A stretch of DNA of 41,031 bases from Oehlia diaphana (GCA_003833135.1 QZLH01000641.1:10006-51036), one strand, 5' to 3'; counted from the stretch's first letter, positions 1 through 10,500 are shown. Made by a program: numbers and translations. The notes: a model not told the origin generated them from the sequence alone.

Positions 1-565
1 AATTGATAATCGGCAGTTAAATTAAACCTATCCGATTTTTTACTGCGGATTATGTGCTCTAATATAGGAAGATCTGAATTATGTGATTTTATGATGTGAT
101 AAAACTAAATTATGTGATATCGCATAAATTATCCGTTTTATGTGAAATTATGTAACCAAATAAAATCATCGTCCCTGAACCAAGGCAACTCTTTAGCAGT
201 ATGTCGAGGTTGTATTACAGTAAAAGGTTGAATAGCGGCACAATGTCAAATTGCTACTGACGCAATTGATTTTATATTAAGCGTAATTATGGTTAATTAT
301 GAGGGTCGAAACGAATTACAAGGGATTGAGAGTCAAAATAAGATTTGGTTTTTTTTATTATTATAACGTTGTAAATTGTAATATTGTTTTATTGTAATAT
401 GTTTATTTTATTGTAATAAATAACTTTATTGATAAAGTTTATATTCCCGTTGCAATTTTTAAAACTAACATAAAAAAACTAGTGGAACCTAACTATAAAT
501 TTAAAAAATAAAAACTGACAAGAAAAAAACTAGGCTAACAAAAACGGCTAACTATAAATGAACTA
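1..565. other. AT-rich flank with a possible decayed zinc-finger ORF
   Basis: No intact gene is visible. Near 60-150 the short motif TTATGTGA recurs about four to five times. From about 150 to 350 on the plus strand one frame reads like coding sequence: it contains a C-x2-C pair (roughly AVCRGC) followed by one TGA in a Gly-(stop)-Ile-Ala-Ala-Gln context and then continues open. That is suggestive of a remnant of a BED-like zinc-finger protein, but the match is weak and unconfirmed. The rest, 360-565, is A/T homopolymer-rich and shows nothing. Confidence 0.3.
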
Positions 566-763
566 AAAAAATTATTGTTGAAAAAGATAAAAAAAAAAGT
601 CATCTTTTTAACTATCAAAATAAGTAAACCTCTCCATTTTTGCCTGATGAGAGACTTTTAAAAGCAGTTTTTTTCCCATTCTAAACTCACCAAAGTTATT
701 GCTTCACCTTTTTTCCGGCTCGAGTATAAAAAGCAGGATTTTATGGGAAATACATTTCTTCTG

Positions 764-1190
764 TATATTAAAAAAAACTCCTATCCACTTCCCGTTAATT
801 TGTACACATTCCAAGTCCAGATTCGTCTAAAGAGTCCAGAAACCTAAAGAAAAAAAAAAAGAAAATAGAAGAAACGTTAGTACGTTTCTTCTATGTATTA
901 AAAAAAACTCCTACCCACTTCCCGTTAATTTGTACACATTCCAAGTCTGAATTTGTCTAAAGAGTCCGGCAACCTAAAGAAAAAAAAAAAAAGAAAATAG
1001 AAGAAACGTTAGTACATTTTTCTATGTATTAAAAAAAACTCCCTAATCCTTACCCACTTTCCGTTAACTTACTTTTGCACACATTACAAATCTGGATTCG
1101 TCTAAAGAGTCCGGCAACCTAAAGAAAAAAAAAAAGAAAATAGAAGAAACGTTAGTACGTTTCTTCTATGTAATAAAAAAAATTTACCTT
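764..1190 (+). repeat. Minisatellite A, ~125-145 bp unit, about three copies
   Basis: Three consecutive units share the order: A-rich run, ACTCCTACCCACTTCCCGTT, TTGTACACATTCCAAGTC-like segment, TCGTCTAAAGAGTCCGG, CAACCTAAAG, a purine run, then a short hairpin with arms GAAGAAACG and CGTTTCTTC around TTAGTA. Units begin at about 764, 894 and 1024. The same unit occurs inverted about three times at 5490-5890. Units differ by point changes and by the length of the A runs, so the array is not freshly expanded. Confidence 0.75.
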
Positions 1191-1249
1191 ACCTTCCTCT
1201 GTAACTTACCATTTTGCAAAATTTCAAGTCCAGGAGCCGTACCTAGACC

Positions 1250-1535
1250 GTTTTGACGAAAAAAAATAAATAACGGTTTTAAAAAACCGTTTTGTAAGTT
1301 TTTTTTTTAAAAAAAATAAAATGAATAACGGTTTTTAAAAAAACCGCTTTGTAAGTTTTTTTTTTTTAAAAAAAATAAAATGAATAATGGTATTTAAAAA
1401 AACCGCTTTGTAAGTTTTTTTTTTTAAAAAAAAATAAAATGAATAACGGTTTTTAAAAACCGTTTTAAAAAACCGTTTTAACAAAAAAGAAAAGAATAAC
1501 GGTTTTATAAACCGTTTTTTTTTAAAAAAATTAGA
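1250..1535 (+). repeat. Minisatellite B, ~55-60 bp AACGGTTTT unit
   Basis: Four to five units start near 1272, 1326, 1387, 1446 and 1498. Each has a small palindrome AACGGTTTTTAAAAACCGTT (or a close variant), then TTTGTAAG, a T run, an A run and AAAATGAAT. The right arm has only one equivalent unit near 5375-5400, so the copy number differs strongly between the two arms. Confidence 0.7.
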
Positions 1536-1914
1536 TTATCGATCAGAATCAGATTGACGACCTCCGTAATTAATATTTGTAAATGTCAAGTTTTAAAATC
1601 TACAGTCGTAATTATTACGGCATATTACAATTATTATTATTACGTCTGGTACAATGGCGTAATTAAGCACAAAAAATAAAAAGTCAAATACAGTCAGTAA
1701 ACATTTGCTTGATTGTGATAACTTTAGAACAACTTATCTGATAAAATCAACTATGTAAAGAAATATGTAGAAGCAAAACGGCTGAACTTTGAACAGCTAA
1801 TAATTTGAAAAGACAAATGGAACAACATAAAAATATTTTTGTTTCTATATAATCTATAAATTTTACACATAATGATGATTATATATATACTAATTTAATT
1901 TTTGGGGTTCATAT

Positions 1915-2560
1915 AGAAAATGGTGATGATGATAACGATTTTAATGCATCATTTGTACAAAGTATTAAGGGATGCTTGTCTATTCGACATTTGCACGATT
2001 TTACTATCCTTTATCAATTCTGTGTTTTTTACTGCTGATGATAAGTATAAAATTCTGTCAACTGGTATGTGTATTAAGAAGAATATAATTAACACGGATA
2101 ACTCTACTCTTATAACCTTTTTTATTAATCAAGTGAATATACTTTTATAATAACGAAGATTTTGTATCATGTAAGGATACACTTTTTCAACCTAGCAACG
2201 CAATCAGACATGCAACTGAATTTTATAATTCATTATGATCCTAATATACTTCCAATTCTTTATCTTTTCACAGATGGTGGACTAAACCATTAAACAATGT
2301 TTGGTTCTGTGGAAATATCTCTTTTCTGTCTACTTCTTCGTGATGATATTAATATGCTTATTGCACTGCGAGCTGCACCTTATCATAGTTGGGCAAATCT
2401 AGCTAAACAAATTGTCAAAAATTAATTTAGATCTTCAAGGTGTTACATATGAGACTCGGTGTGGTGCACATCATCCCAGATTAGTGGCAGCTCTGTCAAA
2501 TAATGTATGGGCACTCATCAACTGTCTTAGCAAATATAAAGGTCTGCAATGTTATACAAT
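1915..2560 (+). pseudogene. Decayed DDE-transposase-like ORF
   Basis: Pieces of one protein can be read in order by switching frame. They are GDDDNDFNASFVQSIK near 1921, then a FTADDKYKI-type stretch near 2029, then SCKDTLFQPSNAIRHATEFY near 2167, then FTDGG near 2268 with a stop soon after the His that follows it, then RDDINMLIALRAAPYHSWAN near 2339, then QGVTYETRCGAHHPRLVAAL near 2436. At least three stops and two frameshifts separate them. From memory of the family type, the TDGG and SWxNPxER-like segments resemble the acidic residues of an RNase H-fold (DDE) transposase repeated in Rhizophagus genomes. The family name is not certain. It lies between the arms of the long inverted repeat, so it may be the dead transposase of that element. 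Confidence 0.6.
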
Positions 2561-2750
2561 ATTCACAATATTCTCAATGCAGCATTAATTGATATACAAC
2601 AGTCTTTATTTAAACTGGACTTTATAATCACATTATAACTGTGATCTCTGAATAAAATCCTCCATTCACTATATATTAATTATTGTTATTATCACTAGTT
2701 TTACTTTATTAATATGTTAGTTACAAATTTATGTTACAATATTACATAAA

Positions 2751-3435
2751 TCATAAATTCATATTATATATAATATTTGTAAGATATCTTGATTGTAATT
2801 TTACAGAACTAGTATAATGATCTAATTTTTTTAACTCATCTCCTACATTGAGTTTCGGTATATAAAAGGATTTTATACCAATTAATAAACTTTTTTTGAC
2901 AAAAATAACAAGTTCATTTAAAGAAATATGATCAGTTTCAAAAGATTCTTTATGAGTACAAGAAAGATGCGATGCAAGAATTTGTCTGCAATCATTTTCA
3001 GTAATAATTTCATCTACTAAACCTTCAAATCCTTCCAATGCAATATTTCTAAAAAATAAAATTATATTAAAATTAAAGTATATATGTTAAAGAATATAAT
3101 AAGAATGTAATAAATAACATTTAAAATATACCGAAAATTAATTTCAAGACATTGAGCTTTTTTTAATATGGTATTTTTATAGTTATATCTAAAATCCGAA
3201 AATTTTTCTTTGCAAATACCAATATATTCTTTAAGTTGTTCACAGTTTATTGTAGGATCTATAGCTTTTAATAATATTTTTAGAGAATCATCTGAAGGAT
3301 TCTTGATTCTAAGGAAAAGCAATTTTAATTCGTCTATTAAGATTTTATTGAATTCATTCTAAAATATTTGAATTTAAAATTAATAAATAAATAAAAAAAA
3401 AAACCAGAAAATATTTATTTTTTTACCGTATCCAT
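2751..3435 (-). CDS. Unrecognised 177-aa protein gene, three exons
   Basis: I do not recognise the family. Joining 3427-3435, 3132-3358 and 2751-3048 on the minus strand gives a 534-nt frame with no stop. The first exon encodes only Met-Asp-Thr and its donor is GTAAAA; exon 2 ends at a GTATAT donor; both acceptors are TTTTTAG-like. Phases fit at both joins (0 and 2). The product is lysine-rich, with likely alpha-helical stretches (for example LKILLKAIDPTINCEQLKEY at about 25-44) and an aromatic C-terminus. No signal peptide, membrane helix or catalytic motif is visible. It lies inside the long inverted repeat, tail-to-tail with the decayed DDE ORF about 190 bp away. Unlike that neighbour it is intact, so it may be cargo, a second transposon protein, or a resident host gene that was trapped. 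The small first exon is the least certain part. Confidence 0.55.
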
Positions 3436-5224
3436 ATTTTACGTCAAAAAATTTAATAAAGATTAAAATTTTATATCTACAATGTGCATTTGTAATTTTA
3501 TGCACTTGAATATTAGTATTTATGGTATTACAACATACCCACGGCCTTTTTATAAATATAACGAAATTTGTTACACTGAATTCTACTAACTAAACGCAGT
3601 ATAACGTTCAACGAAAAAAAAAATATATAAATTCACATGTAAATGACCCGAATTTTTTTTAATCTTTTTTTTTTTTTAAGTATATGTAGCTACTATGATA
3701 TATTTTAAAATTGAGCAATTAAAAAAAACCTTTTAATTCTAAATAAATTAAGTTTTATTATTCGCATTCAGTGTTACCATATTCTGGAATATGGAAAAAA
3801 ATTTAGTAAAATACCCATGATATACAGTAATACCTTCTCACGAGTAGAAAATAAAAATCTACAAACAAGATTTTGATATTACATTGGATAAAATACTCCT
3901 TAAAAAAAATATCTTAATTTTAAATTGGATAAATTGAAAAAAAATTGGAGTACTTTAAATAGTGTTAGATGGTAAAATCAGGTAACATATAATGTTGTTG
4001 AAGAACATTTTTGGATTACAAGAAGAGGGGGTTATGTTAAACAAACTTTTTAGTTGGTATATTTTTTTTATACTCTAAAGAAAATGAAGATAAATCCAGC
4101 GTCCTTACTATTTCACAAAATTTGTCTTGAACAATTGGGAATAGTAATAAATTCAATTAATTTGTATAATGCCCTTTAAAGCTGATACACAATAGAATTT
4201 ATTAATATAATATTCAATAAATCTCATGTAATACTACTATGACATTATCTTAAGCAAATAAACTTTGATTCTCCATCTTTTTCTTTGAATTTTTACATCC
4301 ATAGTTTCGTTTTACATCAGATGATAAAAAAAATAGAGTTTTGTCAAACGTAAAATTATTGTATTACGATCTGATCTTGTATCAATACTCTATTTATATT
4401 ACTTACATGCTTTTTATTTACTGATTTTGCAAAATAATAGCATTAGTGTACGAGTTTATTTGCACATATAAAAAGATACATCTTTTACGAACTTTGCAAA
4501 CCACAAACGTTTGTAAAATTACACCACACCAAAAATGCAATAGTGCTCTTAAGAACATAATTTACCCTAACCCTTCACCTACTAACCTTTTTTATTTGGT
4601 TTTATTGCCATAGTTTTTCCTAAAAACCGGTTGTCATTCTTAATCACTAGCAGCATCAAAGTTGGATGATGAAGCCAAAGTTTGGAGTTCGCTCTGTTCT
4701 GAAGTGGATTCATAAGTGGTGTAATGGTTTCTTTACTTCTTTTCTTTCTTGATTTTCTTGATTTTCTTTTTTAGGTCAGTTGTTTTTTATCTTTCTTTTC
4801 CTTCCTTTTTAGGTTAGGGCATCGGGTATTCCTTTTCTTTTTATTTTTTTTTCCATCCTTTATGAATATAAAGAAACTGATTACAAACAAAAATAACACA
4901 GTCAAACGAAAATTGACCCAAAATAAGGTGGTATATATTTATATAGGCATCAACAATTTTTGGCACAGTATTTCGTATGATACATTTACAATAATAAAGT
5001 GTAATTATTTATAATATGTGTAACATTTAAAATGAGCGTAAAGCCACTTTGAGATATTTTCATAAATTTGACGTGAGAGCGTGAGAGATGTGTGCGAGAA
5101 AAGACATGATGCGTGCGAGAAGAGATGCGTGCAAGAATTGGAGATATTTAAGATGGAAATTCACGTTAATTACATGATTTTGAGATAAAGCATGAGGTAA
5201 TTAAAAAGTGTATACTTCCCGGTG
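3436..5224. other. AT-rich interior of the long inverted repeat, no gene seen
   Basis: About 1.8 kb without a supportable gene. It would hold the promoter of the 177-aa gene at its left edge. At 4735-4855 there is a pyrimidine-rich stretch (TTTCTTGATTTTCTTGATTTTC type). Near 5065-5140 short GTGAGAG and GTGCGAGAA motifs repeat irregularly. On the minus strand at about 4645-4730 an open stretch of about 27 codons looks weakly protein-like, but it has no supported continuation. Confidence 0.5.
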
Positions 5225-6112
5225 TAATTAATTTAATTACGCCATTATACTCGACGTAATTATTATTTTAAAAATGCATAATTAAATTAACCAATAAATT
5301 AATTGAATTTTACAGATATTAATTACGGAGGTCGTCGATCTGATTCTGATCGATAATCTAAATTTTTTTTTAAAAAAAACGGTTTTAAAACCGTTATTCA
5401 TTTTTTTCGTCAAAACTGTCTAGATACGGCTCCTGGACTTTGAATTTCGCGAAATAGTAAGTTACAGAGAAAGGTGGGTGAATTTTTTTTTAATACATAG
5501 AAGAAACGTACTAACATTTCTTCTATTTTCTTTTTTTTCTTTAGGTTGCTTTTTAGACGAACCCGGATTTGAAACGTGTTCAAGTAAGTTAACGGGAAGT
5601 GGGTGGTAGTTTTTTTAATACGTAGAAGAAATGTACTAATGTTTTTTCTATTTTCTTTTTTTTTTCTTTAGGTTGCTTTTTAGACGAACCCAGATTTGTA
5701 GTGTGCAAAAGTAAGTTAACGGGAAGTGGGTAAGGAGTTTTTTTTAATACATAGAAGAAACGTACTAACGTTTCTTCCATTTTCTTTTTTTTTTTCTTTA
5801 GGTTTCTGGACTCTTTAGGCGAATCTGGACTTGGAATGTGTATAAGTTAACGGGAAGTGGGTGGAAGTTTTTAATGCATAGAAGAAACGTATTTTCCACA
5901 AAACTGCTTCACCGGATGGGAAGAACGGGGCAAGCTGGAAAACCGGTGAAGCAATAACTTTGGTGAGTTCAGAACGAGAAAAAAACTGCTTTAAAAATCT
6001 CTCATCAGCAAAATTTATATTGGAGAAGTTTACTTATTTTGATAGTTAAAAAGACGACTTTTATTTTTCAAAAATGTTTTTCAACAATTTTTTTTAATTG
6101 GCTCCTATCTAA
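5225..6112 (-). repeat. Right arm of the long inverted repeat
   Basis: This is the inverted partner of 566-1670. From inside outwards it has AATTTAATTACGCCATTATA near 5230, AATTACGGAGGTCGTCGATC near 5322, a single AACGGTTTT palindrome near 5378, ACGGCTCCTGGACTTTG near 5425, three inverted minisatellite A units at about 5490-5890, AAGCAATAACTTTGGTGAGT near 5950, and GTTTACTTATTTTGATAGTT near 6027. Similarity fades after about 6110. Open frames that run through the minisatellite here are by-products of the repeat. Confidence 0.75.
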
Positions 6113-7426
6113 CTTGTACATTTAAAATTTATTTCTAATAGTTTTCAGTCGTTTCTACTTAAGCGGACTGATATGTGTTCTTTTTAACTATTTTTAATAT
6201 TTTTAATGATCTTCTGTCATTGGTATTTAGATAAATAAATTCTATAAAACCTTTGGCTTTTTGGTTAGAAGTATAATCGTAATAGTTATCTGATCAATTT
6301 ATTTTTGGTTTTTTTTTTGTTTTTCTTATAAATTATAATATAAGAAAAATAATGAATATAAAAAATAATGATAATAAAATATGTAAAATAAAATAAAAAT
6401 TATTAAAATATTGGCAAGTAAAGATTGCTGGGCGAAACCTAGAGGTTTAACCAGCTGACATATGAGAAACTAATTGAAATGTTTCTCAAAAATTAAAAAA
6501 AAATGAAAATCCGCAAAAACCTGCAAAACCTGCAAAACGTTTTCAGTTTTTTTAATATAATACAAGAGCGCATATTAAGAAATGTGCGCATTTTTAAATT
6601 TTAAAATTTTTTTATTGATTTTTGTACATGCGGAAACTTATAAATTTTTAATTATTATTAATAAGTTTATGTGCACCTGAAATTTTGTGCAGGTGCATAA
6701 AAGAATTTCTATTAAAAAACTTCCCTATGAAAGTCTCCTGTTAAAAAAATCAATTTTCTAATGAAATTATCTATTAAAAAATTCCAGGAAATTTTATTAT
6801 ACTGAACGATCTGCGTTAGAAGAACATGCACAGATATACTTAATATTGATCGGTTTACCGATCGATCTCTTTTTTTAAGAACAAATCTAATTTTTTATTT
6901 TTTTTGTCATTTTAATAAAAAACCACTATAAAAAACCTAAATAAAAGACAATAGAAATAAATTAGCTCATTCTTACAGAAACAAGTATTTGATTGTGAAT
7001 TATAATAGGAGACTTAAACAAAATGTACATTATGAAGTCTGGAAGAGGAATTTATTTTTACATAAGAAGCATACTAGCGTTTCTCTTTCTTACTTTTGCA
7101 GGAAGGTTAGACTTGAAAGGTATTTGCGGATCATTATGGGTATTAAGGTCAGTTAGTATTTTTTTTTAAAAAAAATAATTTATAACATTAAGAAACATTT
7201 TCTAACAATGTTTCTTACATCGCAAGGTTTCAAATGAGCTGTAGTATTTATTTGGTAGCAGAAAGTGTACAGTCACATTTGTCAATCTTACACTTTCATC
7301 AATAATGTGTACGGGAGCGTTATCAATAAGTAATTGCATTCGTTTATCCAATTTTGTGTGCATCCAGGAAGTCGAGTTCCAATAATATTATGGTAAATCT
7401 TTTTTTTCATATGACGCTCAAGGATT
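6113..7426. other. AT-rich spacer with small hairpins, no gene
   Basis: No supportable gene. Small inverted repeats are visible: GCGCATA...TGTGCGC near 6557, TGCACCTG...CAGGTGCA near 6671-6696, GATCGG/CCGATC near 6848, and GAAACATT...AATGTTTC near 7192. The last resembles the hairpin inside minisatellite A. A 48-codon open frame at 7023-7169 has no other support. Confidence 0.4.
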
Positions 7427-7735
7427 TTGAAAGTATTATTTTACATTTTTTTTTCTTTTAAGTCGGTACTAACTAGTTTTCTTTTATGGGTGGTGTTTCT
7501 GTGGTTCTTTATTTTTTTTTTCTCTCTCTCATTTCCTCTATCCTTTTTATTTGTGTTATTTTCCATCATTCCTTTTCATTATTTTCATTTCACTTTAATT
7601 CTTTTTCATTTATTGTCGTTTTCCTTTGTTTCTTTCTCGTTTGTTTTCATTTCTCTTTATTCCTTTTTGTTTGTTTTTGTTTCCCATTTATTTTTCATTT
7701 TCCTTCATTCTTTTTTTTGTTTAATGTGATGAAAC
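7427..7735. repeat. Pyrimidine-rich tract (~300 bp)
   Basis: The plus strand is almost wholly T and C for about 300 bases (TTTC, TTTTTC and TCTC runs), so long open frames rich in Phe, Leu and Ser exist but are composition artefacts. Such homopurine-homopyrimidine tracts can adopt unusual DNA structure. A weaker tract lies at 4735-4855. No gene is inferred. Confidence 0.6.
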
Positions 7736-8470
7736 GGGTAAGCTGTCCTCTTTCTGGGAATAAACAACAAGTTATTAAATATAAAATGGGACAGTGAAAT
7801 TTATCGGGTACATAGGGTATCAGTATGACATAATAATTTAACGTAATATATTTTAAATATATTTTTACAATAAATTAATTTAACAATAATATAACAATAG
7901 TTATACGATATTTTAAAAATATCTTAAATAAAAATTTTCAATAATTTAATGATAAAAATTCTGGAGATAATACAACAATAATTGTGTGATATCATAAAAA
8001 TATATTGTAAATTATAAACCTATTATATTTATATTGCAATTTTAGTGAAATAAAAAATTTTTTTTTATAATATTGTGTTTTTATTGTTTTCCTATCTTAT
8101 TTAGACACCATTTTTTTAAAAATATCTTATTTTTATAGTTTTATTAATATTATTATATAGTACTATTAAAAAGTTATATTGTAAAAATATATTTAAAAAG
8201 TTAGGGATTTCAGCAAAGTTCTAATATCATTCTGACATGATGTACTTTCTGAATAGCATTTGATATATCTTTAAAATGGAATTCTTAATCTGGATATCTG
8301 GCTTTAAGTAATTGTTATTAAAGAGCTTATCTAAATTTGCAATATTAGTGTAAAATTTAATTTTACTAAATATCTTATTACTTAATTTGCGATAAGCTGT
8401 AGTAAAACAAGCTGTGTCTTGATAAAGTACATGATTGTGAGTATCTTTAAATAAAGATACATATAGTTCT
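7736..8470. other. AT-rich intergenic sequence, nothing recognised
   Basis: A/T-only stretches with short direct repeats such as AATATATTTTAAATATATTT near 7840. No coding stretch or structured repeat could be supported on either strand. Confidence 0.5.
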
Positions 8471-8693
8471 GATTTTCAATGTGACCATGAAATTAGTATT
8501 TCATATGAATCAAACTTTTTCTCTAAAATTTGATTCAATTTAGATTCGATTTAAATTCAATTTGATCTCCAAAAATAATTATCTTGAGATCTAGTAATCC
8601 AATTGTGATAATTTTTTTTTTAATCAATAGCTCTCATTATTCTGATCAAAATAAAAAATAATTATTAAAATCAGATTGCTAAATTAAAAGTTA
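8471..8693 (+). repeat. Left inverted repeat of an 8.5-11.9 kb element
   Basis: This segment matches the reverse complement of 11687-11884 over roughly 200 bp. Shared blocks include GAAATTAGT, TTTTTCTCTAAAATTTGATT, CAAAAATAATT, TAATTTTTTTT, CTGATCAAAATAAAAAA and the AGATTGCTA segment. The inner half is itself a weak palindrome of about 90 bp. The pair encloses a Plavaka-type transposase remnant, so long terminal inverted repeats are one explanation; two copies of an unrelated short repeat in opposite orientation are the other. Confidence 0.6.
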
Positions 8694-8792
8694 TTTGCAA
8701 AATAAGTTTTTGCTCTCTAGGAGTAATTAGAGTTATACCATATCACAAATTGATTTATACAGAATACTACATGAGATATTTACATAAACTTT

Positions 8793-9208
8793 CTTTACAG
8801 AAACTTTAAGTTTTCAAGTGATATCATTTTGATATCATTTCGATATCATTTTAATATAGATTTAATATTGATACGATATCGAAATAAAGTATTATCATTT
8901 TGATATCATTTCAATATTAAATCGACATCAAAATGATATCGAAATGATAATAGAAATGATATCGAAACAACATCTTTAAGTTTAATTTAAAAATATCATT
9001 TCGATATCATTTTAATTATCATTTCGATATCATTTTGATGTCGATTTAATATTGAAATGATATCAAAATGATAATACTTTATTTCGATATCATATCAATA
9101 TTAAATCTATATTAAAATAATATCAAAATGATATCAAAATGATACCGTTAAGATAAACTTAATGATATCGATTCTATATTGATTAAAAATGTTAAGTTTC
9201 TGTAAAGT
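8793..9208. mobile_element. Palindromic MITE-like element, copy 1
   Basis: The ends carry 14-bp inverted repeats CTTTACAGAAACTT (8793-8806) and AAGTTTCTGTAAAG (9194-9207). Inside, arms of about 100 bp (8851-8950 and 9014-9114) are nearly perfect reverse complements and are built from the repeated motif GATATCATTTTGATATCATT. No coding capacity. It abuts the transposase fragment directly at about 9208. No convincing target-site duplication was seen. Confidence 0.7.
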
Positions 9209-10499
9209 CATTACATTTGAAGAAGAAATTTATAAATTACATTATAGGCCAATTTATGATGCGATAAAAAGTCTGATTTCAAATTCAGATTTGATTAAAG
9301 ACTTTCTTTTCGATTATGAAGAACAATGGGAATATGGTCTTGTAAGTATTTTAAGTATATACAGTATGTTGATATATTACTAATAATAATTTTATTCTAG
9401 GATGGGTCACTTGTACGTGTATATTCTGAACAGAATACTGCAGACTGGTGGCGTAAAAGATATAATCCATTTAGCAAGATTTTAGCAGTTATGATCTATA
9501 TTGATGGAACTACTCTTGATACTCTTGGACGAAAATCTGAGTATCCTATTTTCTTAACCCTTGGAAATATTCCAAATTTACGCCGTAACTTACCTGATTC
9601 AAAGGTTCTTATTGGATTTTTGCCTCATTTAACTACACGAGATAATAAATTGCGAAATTTAAAGGAATTTAAGCAGAAGCAACGGGATTTGAAGCATCGT
9701 GCTTTGAAGTATTTATTAGGTCCACTTCTTAAGGAGGATGGTATATACTTAGCAATAAATGGAAAAGTTGAGCACTTTACCATTTATTTGTCTAGTATAA
9801 TTGCAGATATGCTAGAAGTACAGGATATTTGTTGTACTTACAAGTCATATCGTACACGATGTCCTTGCTATAAATGTCTTACGCCTGGTGATCAATTAAA
9901 TAATATGAATATTGAACAGGATATGATAGATTTACGTAATCATGAAAACATGCAAGAAGCTATTGCTTCCCACAATGCAGAAAATTATTCCATTCACGAA
10001 TATGATAATTTTTTCTGGAAATTTAGGTATTAATTTATTTGAATTTATTTGACGATTCCTTTTTTTTTGATTTAATTTAAAATTATAATTTTTTTAATTT
10101 TTTTAGAATAATGAACATATATGATGCAGCAGCACTAGATCATATGCATTTACAAGAAATCGGATTATTTCCATATATGCTTGATTATACAAGAGATACG
10201 CTCATGCATCAGTATGGAAATCAAATATTCAGTAAAATGGACAATCGACTGGCTACTATTACATGATTTAATAATCTAAGAATATTAAGAAAAGGTTATC
10301 AGCAAGATACAAAATTTACGGGAGGTGAAATGCGAGATGTTATGAAGATTATTGTATTTGTTCTTAATGAGCTGTACACAACAGATAATAAAATCAATAA
10401 CCAAACAGATAGTAATTTATATACTATTGCTTCATGTAAAAACCTTATTATATGTTACATTAAATTTATTAAGATGTATATTACGTCACGAAAAAAGAA
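9209..10499 (+). pseudogene. Plavaka-type transposase fragment, truncated, with one stop
   Basis: Exons can be joined as ~9209-9341, 9401-10026 and 10107-10499. The first donor is GTAAGT and the acceptor TTCTAG; the second intron starts GTATTA and ends TTTTAG, and the phases fit. Protein landmarks are VRVYSEQNTADWWRK, then YIDGTTLDTLGRKSEYPIFL followed directly by TLGNIPN, LIGFLPHL, a cysteine cluster RCPCYKCLTPGDQ, then AAALDHMHLQEIGLFPYMLD and FTGGEMRDVMKIIVFVLNELY. These are typical of Plavaka (KDZ/CMC clade) transposases as I know them. One in-frame TGA occurs at 10264-10266, where relatives have Arg. Both ends are missing: the start is replaced by palindrome sequence and the C-terminus stops at the N at 10500. 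The usual catalytic C-terminal part is absent, so it is not functional. Confidence 0.75.
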
Positions 10500-10500
10500 N
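10500..10500. other. Single ambiguous base (assembly gap or join)
   Basis: The only N in the window. The sequence changes abruptly here from the transposase reading frame to the middle of the second palindrome copy, which starts at the base equivalent to 8852 of copy 1. This suggests a scaffold join or unresolved repeat rather than a simple miscalled base. Confidence 0.8.

Larger units (their letters stand above)
566..1670 (+). repeat. Left arm of a ~5.5 kb long inverted repeat
   Basis: This segment is the imperfect reverse complement of 5225-6112. Matching blocks, outer to inner, are: the stretch at 599-630 (AACTATCAAAATAAGTAAAC) against 6027-6050; CACCAAAGTTATTGCTTCACC near 690 against its complement near 5945; the minisatellite block; the CCGTACCTAGAC block near 1228; ATCGATCAGAATCAGATTGA near 1537; CCTCCGTAATTAATATTTG near 1562; and the ATGGCGTAATTAA block near 1653. 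The arm is longer than its partner because it carries more minisatellite copies. A long terminal inverted repeat of a DNA transposon is the most likely explanation; a segmental inverted duplication is the alternative. Confidence 0.75.

Noticed and set aside
4561..4580. ACCCTAACCCTT resembling telomere repeat
   Set aside because: Fewer than two units, with no extended array.
4645..4733. Minus-strand open stretch resembling a Ser/Glu-rich protein tail
   Set aside because: About 27 codons only, no upstream continuation in frame and no splice site of good quality.
5589..5780. 63-codon minus-strand frame with internal duplication
   Set aside because: It reads through minisatellite A units; the duplicated peptide only mirrors the DNA repeat.
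7023..7169. 48-codon frame with a hydrophobic stretch, possibly a small secreted peptide
   Set aside because: No homology, no splice support and no signal-peptidase site that could be argued; composition alone can explain it.
7427..7797. Two overlapping ~100-codon Phe/Leu/Ser-rich open frames
   Set aside because: They come from the pyrimidine-rich tract. The same bases are open in more than one frame and no protein motif is present.
8851..9114. CRISPR-like repeated motif GATATCATTT
   Set aside because: Repeats have no regular spacers, form one large palindrome, and the window is eukaryotic.
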